DNA from: a virus
Reading direction: 5' to 3' (one strand)
Virus record (IMG/VR): IMGVR_UViG_3300043409_001419
Location: 1-22,197 of that record
Length of the DNA: 22,197 nt
Positions 7,788-15,100 of this stretch are shown here, one piece after another. Within the stretch, counting starts at the first letter, position 1; each line of letters starts with the position of its first letter. The translations under genes and the position numbers were made by a program. Under the pieces are notes generated by a model. The model was given only the letters and a program-made list of their open reading frames with translations. It ran no database searches and was not told where the DNA came from.

Positions 7788-8338
7788 CTGAATCGCTCTC
7801 CTGTAAACCAATTAACCAATGAATATCTTGTACCCTTTGTCACTGGTGATACTCTATGTTTTATAAAAGATGGAAAAACTACGATAGATCCTTGTAATCT
7901 AAAATCTGGAACTATTCCATTTTCGAATTCAAAAATCCCACCTTCATAATCATCTGGATTAGTGATGCTTATACTCATACTCAATTTTCTCATATCATTT
8001 TGAAATCCAGAAGAATCTTCATGGAAATCGTAAAACTCATCGTTGTCGTATATAGTGAACTGTGGTGATTGCTGTCCATTTATAGAAAAATTCCAACCAC
8101 TATTTCGATTTGCGATATCCATGTATTTCCAACATATGGCAGAAACCCAATTATTGGCATCGAAAAAACTTATTTTAGATTTTCTTGTTTTTTCATCCAC
8201 AGAACCTTCAGAATTATCACTTCCGCCACCAATCTTTCCCGAAGTCGATTTTAATTTTTTTCCTTCAGTAATGATTGCTTCACAAACAGAAACTGGAAGC
8301 TCGCCTTGCCATGACCACCACATCGGATCTATAATCAT
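7784..8338 (-). CDS. 2OG-Fe(II) oxygenase, prolyl 4-hydroxylase/PKHD type
   Basis: A non-heme Fe(II)/2-oxoglutarate hydroxylase of about 184 residues. The metal triad is clear: H106-x-D108 in FYDFHEDSSG and the distal H161 in FPSFIKHRVSPVTKGTRYS, with R171 to bind 2-oxoglutarate. The VVFPSF-KHRVSPVTKGTRY-W pattern is that of PKHD/P4Hc enzymes (PiuC/YbiX-like). YEGGIFEFENG is the usual strand before it. The start at 8338 makes an ATGA overlap with the upstream gene and has GGGTGA 7 bases before it. An alternative ATG at 8353 adds five residues. It lies two genes downstream of a collagen-like adhesin with Pro-Gly sites, an obvious candidate substrate (inference). It is clearly a different subfamily from the oxygenase at 4229-4930. 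Confidence 0.87.
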   Translation of the reverse strand: MIIDPMWWSWQGELPVSVCEAIITEGKKLKSTSGKIGGGSDNSEGSVDEKTRKSKISFFDANNWVSAICWKYMDIANRNSGWNFSINGQQSPQFTIYDNDEFYDFHEDSSGFQNDMRKLSMSISITNPDDYEGGIFEFENGIVPDFRLQGSIVVFPSFIKHRVSPVTKGTRYSLVNWFTGERFR

Positions 8339-9036
8339 ATTTTTTTCACCCATACATTATCGCGATAATGACTAGGAACACTCGATTGTATATCTCTATG
8401 TATTTGACGTTTTTTAATATCTTCTGGTGAAAATGTTTGTATCTTAGCCACTTTGTTATATTCTCGTTTAAATGGAATCACTTGCATCAACGGATATCCA
8501 GAATCCAATTTTAAATATCCATCTGTCTTAACAAATCCTGGAAAATTTACATACTCATAATAATTGTCAGTTTCGACTATTCCTGCCATAAGTTCTAACT
8601 TATTATCAATTCTATTTATCGGAGATATAAACAGACTAGACCATCCGGGTGGAGTTTTTACCATCCAGTAGTTTAATATTTTCAGTGGAACTTTTGGTGC
8701 TTTAGGATGCGTTGCGACTTGATGCAATTTATGATTTTCTATTATAGGATATATGAAATCTGATTCCCAAGATACTCCAGCTCCATCATCTATAACATTT
8801 AAATGCACATCGGCAACCAGAGGAATTATCCATCCAGCAGACATAGCATCTAAAAATGGTGGACACCGTTTAAGTGTTGGCGTTGGTGTAATCTTATTTT
8901 CTTCTTTATGATAAGATTCCAATCGCTTATACCAATCAGGAATAAACTGCTTCGCTGGATATGGTTTTGGTATTACTCCATCTAATCTAGGGTCACAAAG
9001 AAATTCGATTTCGTCATTCGATTTTTTCCAAAACAT
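8335..9036 (-). CDS. Conserved marine-phage protein, DUF6065-like
   Basis: A 233-residue soluble protein. The order of features (a short N-terminus, PYPAKQFIPDWYKRL, then TLKRCPPFLDAMSAGWIIPL, later VKTPPGWSSLFISPINR and GYPLMQVIPFKRE) resembles a family I recall as DUF6065. That family is frequent in cyanophage and other marine T4-like genomes and often sits beside 2OG oxygenases. Its function is unknown. The several Pro-Trp turns suggest a beta-rich fold. It has a good Shine-Dalgarno (GAGGAA). Its last codons overlap the start of the prolyl-hydroxylase-type gene, so the two are probably translated together. The family name is from memory and tentative. Confidence 0.75.
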   Translation of the reverse strand: MFWKKSNDEIEFLCDPRLDGVIPKPYPAKQFIPDWYKRLESYHKEENKITPTPTLKRCPPFLDAMSAGWIIPLVADVHLNVIDDGAGVSWESDFIYPIIENHKLHQVATHPKAPKVPLKILNYWMVKTPPGWSSLFISPINRIDNKLELMAGIVETDNYYEYVNFPGFVKTDGYLKLDSGYPLMQVIPFKREYNKVAKIQTFSPEDIKKRQIHRDIQSSVPSHYRDNVWVKKI

Positions 9037-9054
9037 AATATAAATTCCTCATAA

Positions 9055-10092
9055 TTATTGAGCAGCAAATGAAACTGTCACTGATTTCCCTGGCGCAACT
9101 GTAACTGTATATTGAGCTAAAGATCTAACTAGCGCAGTAGTTGTTCCTGAACCTCCAATTCCGCCGGCTGTACCTCCTGTTCCCGCATTACCTGCAGCAC
9201 CTGGATTTCCTGCTGTACCTGGATTTCCAGCTCCACCTGCATTACCTGCTGCAGCTGCATTACCTCCTGCACCTGCACCTCCTGCACCTCCAGGATTACC
9301 TGCGGGTCCAGCAGGAGTATTTTTGGTAGCTGGAGTTCCTGGTCCACCTGCTCCACCTGCTCCGCCGGATCCACCACCACCAACGTTCGGTGAGCCAGTC
9401 CCACCACCAGCACCACCGCCACCTCCACCAACACCACCATTGCCACCTGCTCCGCCGTTTCCACCCAACCCACCATTGCCACCTGCCCCACCATTTCCTG
9501 CACTGCCTGCATTTCCTGCATTTCCTGCAGCACCTGCATTTCCAGCGGCATAGCTAATTGATGGAGTTGCACCTGTCCACGCTGCAGGACCATTAAATGT
9601 AGATGCCACTCCGGCACTACCACCTACACCCGCATTTCCTGCTGGGGTTCCTGTTCCAGCGGCACCTGTATTACCAACAGCGCCTGCACTACCACCACCA
9701 CCTGCTGAACCTGCATTTCCAGTCGAACCTGCACCGCCAGGAGCATCGGATCCACCGCCACCGCCGCCTGGCGCGCTACCGGCATTACCTGGAGTTCCCC
9801 CACTGCCTGGGCCGCCAGCTCCTGAAGTACCACCACCACCACCACCGCCACCACCACTACCGCCTGTATTTCCTGGTCCGCCTGCATTTCCTGATGCGCC
9901 TGCATTTCCGGCCGCGCCTGCATTTCCGGCCGCGCCTCCATTTCCCGCAGTGCCTGCATTTCCATCAGAACCAGCTCCAACAACAGATATGACTCGAACT
10001 CCATAAGGGACTGTATAAGTTCCCGAGGAATTAAATGTTTGCGTTCCTCCAGGCCATACTGGATCCGTTAATAATGCAGTTGCTGTGAACAT
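9055..10092 (-). CDS. Gly-rich collagen-like tail adhesin
   Basis: A 345-residue protein of three parts. The N-terminus (1-36) has the phage Gly-rich-domain strand FNSSGTYTVPYGVRVISVVG. Residues about 37-315 are mostly Gly, Asn and Ala, first as regular Gly-X-Y triplets (GNAGTAGNGGAAGNAG), with poly-Gly runs, many Gly-Asn-Ala units and one non-repetitive insert around STFNGPAAWTGATPSISY. The C-terminus is a closing beta segment, YTVTVAPGKSVTVSF. Such proteins pack as polyglycine-II helices and form tip adhesins or tail-fibre ends (compare gp38 of S16-like phages). About ten X-Pro-Gly sites are present. The gene starts 1 base after the 112-residue gene. The low-complexity DNA opens long shadow frames on both strands. 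Confidence 0.85.
   Translation of the reverse strand: MFTATALLTDPVWPGGTQTFNSSGTYTVPYGVRVISVVGAGSDGNAGTAGNGGAAGNAGAAGNAGASGNAGGPGNTGGSGGGGGGGGGTSGAGGPGSGGTPGNAGSAPGGGGGGSDAPGGAGSTGNAGSAGGGGSAGAVGNTGAAGTGTPAGNAGVGGSAGVASTFNGPAAWTGATPSISYAAGNAGAAGNAGNAGSAGNGGAGGNGGLGGNGGAGGNGGVGGGGGGAGGGTGSPNVGGGGSGGAGGAGGPGTPATKNTPAGPAGNPGGAGGAGAGGNAAAAGNAGGAGNPGTAGNPGAAGNAGTGGTAGGIGGSGTTTALVRSLAQYTVTVAPGKSVTVSFAAQ
9150..9985 (-). repeat. Low-complexity Gly-X-Y coding repeat
   Basis: Degenerate short-period repeat encoding the Gly/Asn/Ala region of the adhesin (Gly-Asn-Ala-Gly triplet units and poly-Gly). The codons vary, so the protein pattern is kept more strictly than the DNA. Confidence 0.8.
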
Positions 10093-10093
10093 G

Positions 10094-10432
10094 TTATATC
10101 TTTACACCTATAGTTGAAAAGTCTGAAGGAATTTCTTCAATAGTTTTTGCAAACCACCTTTTTTGATAAACTTCTGATTTATCTGGAGATTCCCAAAATA
10201 TTTTTTCAAATATTAAAATTGGTAATTTTGTAAATTTAATAGTTGCTCCTTCGGTTTCTGGATCTGGAAACCAAGTGCTGAGTGCATCTAAACTGTCGTT
10301 TTTATGTTCTAAATCATAAAAGAGATGTGTGTATTTTATTTGATTTGAATCCAAATATGATTTAAATTCTGTCGACTCGTCATTCGATGTCGAATACAAA
10401 TAGATATCTGAATATTTAATTGGTGGTATCAT
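10094..10432 (-). CDS. Small hypothetical protein, possible thioredoxin-like fold
   Basis: A 112-residue protein with no confident family. SDIYLYSTSNDESTEFKSYL, followed by a second strand (KYTHLFYDLEH) and a LPILIFEKIFW strand with a cis-Pro-like turn, reads like the beta-alpha-beta order of a glutaredoxin. The redox CxxC is absent (Ser-Thr-Ser-Asn in its place), and the whole protein lacks Cys. The fold is a guess from the pattern. It has a strong Shine-Dalgarno (AAGGAG) and sits between the repeat fibre and the Gly-rich adhesin, so a tail-assembly chaperone or small tail part is plausible. Confidence 0.7.
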   Translation of the reverse strand: MIPPIKYSDIYLYSTSNDESTEFKSYLDSNQIKYTHLFYDLEHKNDSLDALSTWFPDPETEGATIKFTKLPILIFEKIFWESPDKSEVYQKRWFAKTIEEIPSDFSTIGVKI

Positions 10433-10464
10433 GCGCCAGTCTCCTTTTCTGGATTTTTCTTATA

Positions 10465-11937
10465 TTACGCCTCTATGAATGATTGTGAAATATACCAGCG
10501 TGTATCTCCATCGAATTTAGTGCAAACATATATAGTAACTTTGTTTGCAGCTGATGATACTGCCGGTAGTGTTGCGCTGTTATTAAACAGCAGAGTCTCG
10601 CCAGCGGGAGCTGCAAATGCCATTGTGCGACTTCCAGTAGCATCCTGTTTGAAAATTACAACAATAGTTTTAATTGCTTCAGCTTTTCCTGGCATTCCTG
10701 TAGGTAATGTAACAGTTGCATTACCTGTTAATGAAACCCTTTGAACATTTCTTACTGCAGATAATGTAATTGAAGTGGAAGATGCACGATAGGACATTGC
10801 GTCTTCTGTAAAATTTCTAATCTTTTTACTAGAAAAGTTTACATTATTAGAGAAAATTCCAATAGAAGCTGTATTGGAATAAACTCCGTTTGCACCACTA
10901 CCATTGATAAGTATATTTCTGCTAGAGTCGATACTCATAGCTTCTGTAGTATTTATTTGAAAAGCTGTGCTAGTCGCAGAATTAATAATTCCACTTGTTC
11001 CATCAGTTTTGAAGGTAGTGATTGTAGCCCCGTCGGATGTGCGGGCAAGGTCTAATACTCCGTTTGTACCAGTAGTACCTATTTTTAAAGCTGTAGATGT
11101 GAACGACGCGATTTGAGTTCCAGCGTTGGTGATGCGAAGTGAATTATCACCCGACGAAAATAATCCTGTCGAGCTAGATGTTCCAACACGCAGACCAGGC
11201 ACGCTGACTGTGCCATCTGGCATCTGCAATACAGTGGAAGCTACTACTGTGGTGCCGGTGACCGCAGCTAACGAAGTGTTACCCGATACTGTAAGATTCG
11301 TTGATATTGTCTTTGTACCAGTGTGAGCTGCAGCGCCAGTAGTTGTGATTGTCTTGCCAGCAGCACCTAAAGTCGTATTACCAGAGACAGTTAGCGCACT
11401 TGTAACAGTAGCTTTATTGGTAGATGTATTGCCGGATACTGTAAGATTCGTTGATATTGTCTTTGTACCAGTGTGAGCTGCAGCGCCAGTAGTTGTGATT
11501 GTCTTGCCAGCAGCACCTAAAGTCGTATTACCGGATACTGTAAGATTCGTTGATATCGTTTTTGTACCAGTGTGAGCTGCAGCGCCAGTGGTTGTGATTG
11601 TTTTACCAGCAGCACCTAAAGTCGTATTACCGGATACTGTAAGATTTGTTGATATCGTTTTTGTACCAGTGTGAGCTGCAGCGCCAGTGGTTGTGATTGT
11701 TTTACCAGCAGCACCTAACGTCGTATTACCGGATACTGTAAGATTTGTTCCTACAGTCGCGCGACCAGATAGAGTTGCGAGACCTGTTGACGTAAAGGCT
11801 ACGTTTGCAGTAATAGTATTTGCGTACAGAGAAGAATTATTAATAGCGAATTGACTTAAACGATCAAATGATATATTTGAATTCGTTCTCCACGTGTTGA
11901 ATGTGTTTGTTAACGCTACGTTTGCAATTTTGGCCAT
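10465..11937 (-). CDS. Repeat-built tail fibre protein, 490 residues
   Basis: Probable trimeric fibre or baseplate-attached tail protein. The N-terminus (NVALTNTFNTWRTNSNISFD) resembles the attachment domains of marine phage fibres. Residues about 60-240 hold four copies of a 33-residue unit with core NLTVSGNTTLGAAGKTITT and a GAAAHTGTKTIST half, plus shorter broken units. The repeats are predicted to form a beta-rich shaft. The C-terminal part (about 240-490) is non-repetitive and beta-rich, ending with AGETLLFNNSA and WYISQSFIEA, a likely receptor or tip domain. It has a clear Shine-Dalgarno (AGGGA) and a TATAAATA about 70 bases upstream inside the preceding small gene. It takes the gp11/gp12 region of T4, but I see no homology to those genes. 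Confidence 0.82.
   Translation of the reverse strand: MAKIANVALTNTFNTWRTNSNISFDRLSQFAINNSSLYANTITANVAFTSTGLATLSGRATVGTNLTVSGNTTLGAAGKTITTTGAAAHTGTKTISTNLTVSGNTTLGAAGKTITTTGAAAHTGTKTISTNLTVSGNTTLGAAGKTITTTGAAAHTGTKTISTNLTVSGNTSTNKATVTSALTVSGNTTLGAAGKTITTTGAAAHTGTKTISTNLTVSGNTSLAAVTGTTVVASTVLQMPDGTVSVPGLRVGTSSSTGLFSSGDNSLRITNAGTQIASFTSTALKIGTTGTNGVLDLARTSDGATITTFKTDGTSGIINSATSTAFQINTTEAMSIDSSRNILINGSGANGVYSNTASIGIFSNNVNFSSKKIRNFTEDAMSYRASSTSITLSAVRNVQRVSLTGNATVTLPTGMPGKAEAIKTIVVIFKQDATGSRTMAFAAPAGETLLFNNSATLPAVSSAANKVTIYVCTKFDGDTRWYISQSFIEA
11283..11758 (-). repeat. 99-bp tandem repeats in the fibre gene
   Basis: Near-identical direct repeats with a 99-base period: the CGGATACTG anchor recurs at 11433, 11532, 11631 and 11730. 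A further displaced copy at about 11284-11390 is separated by a short broken unit. Copies differ at only a few bases, mostly silent, which indicates recent duplication or conversion. The reading frame is kept (33 residues per unit). Confidence 0.9.
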
Positions 11938-11945
11938 TTTAATCC

Positions 11946-12164
11946 CTATTTAAGCGTAAGCTGAATCAATAATTTTTTAATTTCATCGATGTCAGCCTTT
12001 AGTGTATTTATATCTGCTATTGCTGAATTTAATTCGATTTCTCTGTTTTTAGTTTTCTTGTAAGCGACAAGGGCAGAATTGTTAATATTTAAAATAGGTT
12101 TGGCTTCTTTATCAGAAACTATACCTCTAACAAATCCTGGCGCGTCCTTTACTTTTGCAAACAT
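11946..12164 (-). CDS. Small coiled-coil protein, 72 residues
   Basis: A small protein starting MFAKVKDAPGFVRGIVSDKE, with a conserved-looking central ILNINNSALVAYKK and a C-terminal heptad-rich helix (about 45-70, LNSAIADINTLKADIDEIKK). Marine T4-like phages carry similar small proteins next to their fibre genes, sometimes as virion parts; this is recalled, not searched. It overlaps the 3' end of the giant tail gene by 16 bases and starts behind a GAGAG Shine-Dalgarno. A possible linker or chaperone between the giant tail protein and the fibre. Confidence 0.8.
   Translation of the reverse strand: MFAKVKDAPGFVRGIVSDKEAKPILNINNSALVAYKKTKNREIELNSAIADINTLKADIDEIKKLLIQLTLK
12005..12012 (-). promoter_or_regulatory. 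Probable late promoter (TATAAATA) for the 490-residue fibre
   Basis: TATAAATA on the minus strand within the 72-residue gene, about 68 bases before the fibre ATG at 11937. Exact consensus, but inside coding sequence, so less certain than the intergenic ones. Confidence 0.45.
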
Positions 12165-15100
12165 ATTACTCTCAAATCAGTTATTCTTGGTGGTTTCACA
12201 GAAACAGAATTTACCATGACTATCTTGATTGCTAAGTATTTATACCCGCTAAATCGGCCACCAGCACTATTACGATACTCTATAACTCCGGTAGAATTAT
12301 TTGCACCCGATAAATTAACAACAACTGAGCTGCGAGTAATTTTTGCAGGATTCAAAGGATAATTTGGAATATTGTATATGAATTCTTTAAAATCACCCGT
12401 ATTTTCAGCATCAGAAATAATAGTTGATGCAGTGTTTTGTGTCATTTTTATCCAACGAGCATCAAGGAAAGTATCGCTATCTTCGCGATGTAATATCTTA
12501 TAGTAAACGTAAATGTCCGCAGTCGCTGGTTTGTATGCAGAGAGATACACGAGAATATCTTCTGCATCCTGACCATCAGCTAATGTGACTTTGCGAGTAA
12601 TATATCTTGTTTTAGCATCGCCACCGAATTTAACATAATCTTCCGAAGAACCAATCGCTGTATTTGAATTAATCAAATTCTCGATTGTTGTTGTTGAAAC
12701 GCGTCTCACATCAAGCACGGGTGAAGCTAATCTATTTGTGCTTGTAATAACTCCCTTGATTTCAAATGATCTGGCTGCATTCATTCCTGATGAACTTGCA
12801 GAAGTATTTGATTCAACACTTCGACTTAACACAAAACGTGATGCTGGAAACTCTGTAGAATCATTTGTATTGATTGCAATGAATGATGTATCTTTTGTTG
12901 AAGTGCTCTTCGCGAACGCGCCCGTGAATGTGACTGTTGTATTTGATGGTCGCAGATAATCTTTTGTAAACTGCATAACATCAACTTTAAGATTATTCAG
13001 AGAAAGAATTCGAGCAAAATATCCATTGGCTTGACCCGAAATAAATGTGCCTGGTGTAAACATACGATTATTTGAGAATCCACCAGCAGTTACTGGCACA
13101 GGGCCGCTGTTTATGTATGATGTGTTTGATAAATGTAAGAACGTATTGCTTGCAGTAATTGCATCATAATATGCCACGCGTCCTGTTGGCGTTACTGTGG
13201 ATACGATTGCGCCAGTAGAGTTTCCAACAATTCCACCAGTTGTTGAATTATTTGTTCTTATGCGAATTCTTTCTCCACCTTTAAACTTGGCTGAAGTTGA
13301 AACGAGTTTCACTCTAACTTGACCTGCTGCAAACGATGAAACAATTCCAGTGGCTCCCGAAACGAAACCTTGAGCAAATGTGGTGTTATTTGCAACACTT
13401 AAAGTTTTTGTATTTGCAAAAGTTCCACGAAGTATGGTTTCTCCGTGAACCGATTCCCCCGCGCGAGTGAATCCAGCAGAAACATTCGCAATGGACATAT
13501 AATCGCGATCTTCATTTTTGAATACAACAGTTCCTGTGGCTGTTGTATCAAAATTGGCTTGATAGAGAGTATATTTAACATCTTCTTCTTGAACAGCAGA
13601 AAATGTTTTATCATTACCTGAAGCAAATAACATACCTACGGCTGGCTGAGATGATACTCTGGCTCCCGTCAATATATCGTTTTCTCCAATGCGAGCAGTC
13701 CAAGCTGTTGTATTTGGATTAAGACCACCGGGGATAATTTTAAATCCATACTCTTTTTTATCAAGAAGATATACTGGAGAAGGGAAATAGAATGGTGTTG
13801 GTTTAGATCCATCATCACTCACATTTATTTCAGATGCCTGCAAAGTTACTCTAGCGAAAGGAGGAATATCACCACTAAAACCACCCCCAGCATCCAACAG
13901 ACGCAGCTCAACAGTTATTGGATAGATCGGATCTTTTGTTGCAAAAAATAAATCAACTTTGGTTACAAACATCCCGGTGCTAATAACTTTGCTGCTTCTA
14001 TATGAATCTACAAAGAAACTTTGACCAATAGGATCGTCTTGATTGCTGTTGCTTGGTCCATCGTCGTCGCCGCCGGTGATTATTGGTTGCGCTGGTGTTA
14101 CTGGTGGTGGAGGAGGTGGCGGTGATTCATGACCGGTCAGTCTTGTTCCGGACCCTACAACTTGAGTAGATGTAGACGAAGATCCAAATTGTTCAGAAAC
14201 TCCAACTTGAGAAATCTGGGGTTGTCTTGTCGACACATGCGTAGTCTGCATACCAGTAGTTAAACCTTCTGCAGTATATGTTGTTTCTGCAGATGTCACT
14301 GTCAATCCTATTCCAGATGCATTTGTTGGATTATCGGTAACTCTAAATTTCTTGTTTCCAGTTCTGAATCTTAGAGAAGGATCGTTTGGTATTCTAAATT
14401 CACCATACACATTGCCCGATGAATCTGATATTAAAGAAGATCCTTCATTTCCTGTATTTGCATATGCAGAATTGGTTGGAGTTATGTATGCAGAAACATT
14501 CGTTCCATCAAAAAATGAATAAAGTTTGGTATTACTTTTCATTCCCGAGGCATAAATTCTAACGACTCTTGAGCGCATGAACGGTTGAATATTAACATCC
14601 TTTACCAATCCACCAATTGTTTGTGTGGTTGTAGTTGGAGTCATTATCGTTTTTATTCCATCGCGCGTATTGCTTTCAGAAATTAATGTAGTATTTTCAG
14701 TAACATACGATTGAATGATATCTGTTCCACCATCTTCAGCGACAGCTCTAGATTCTCCTAAATTTCTGTCAGTGTTGCCTAAATCTGTATAACCTGTGAT
14801 CGTTTTTTTCCAATTATCCCAATCAGTTCCCCATGAGTTCGCAACATACAGCCATGCGTCAGTATTTAAATCGAAGTTTATAGTAACGTCTGGACGATTA
14901 ACAGTATCTACCCAATAGTCATTATCTGGCGTTAAGGACATTCGTCCAATAAACGAATAAAACAATCCTGCAAGATTTCTTGTTGTTGTTGAATATTTTT
15001 GTTGACTGATAATCTCATGTGAATATGGGAGAGTTATTAAATCGCCGGCAGTTGTTGTATCTACAGCAATAATCGTTGCAGATCTGGATGGAGATGCAGT

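Noticed and set aside
8338-8353. Start of the prolyl-hydroxylase-type gene at the upstream ATG (8353).
   Set aside because: The ATG at 8338 has an ATGA overlap and a better-placed GGGTGA; the upstream start remains possible and adds only five residues.
9129-10004. Long open frames in other frames and on the plus strand across the Gly-rich gene (Met/Gln/Val-rich, Pro-rich and His/Leu-rich translations).
   Set aside because: They are frame shadows of the GGN/GCN-type codon repeat. They have no ribosome-binding sites, and the Gly-rich frame alone has known beta motifs at both ends.
9055-11937. Diversity-generating retroelement targeting the adhesin or fibre.
   Set aside because: No reverse transcriptase and no template/variable repeat pair with adenine-biased changes are visible; the repeats are explained by tandem duplication.
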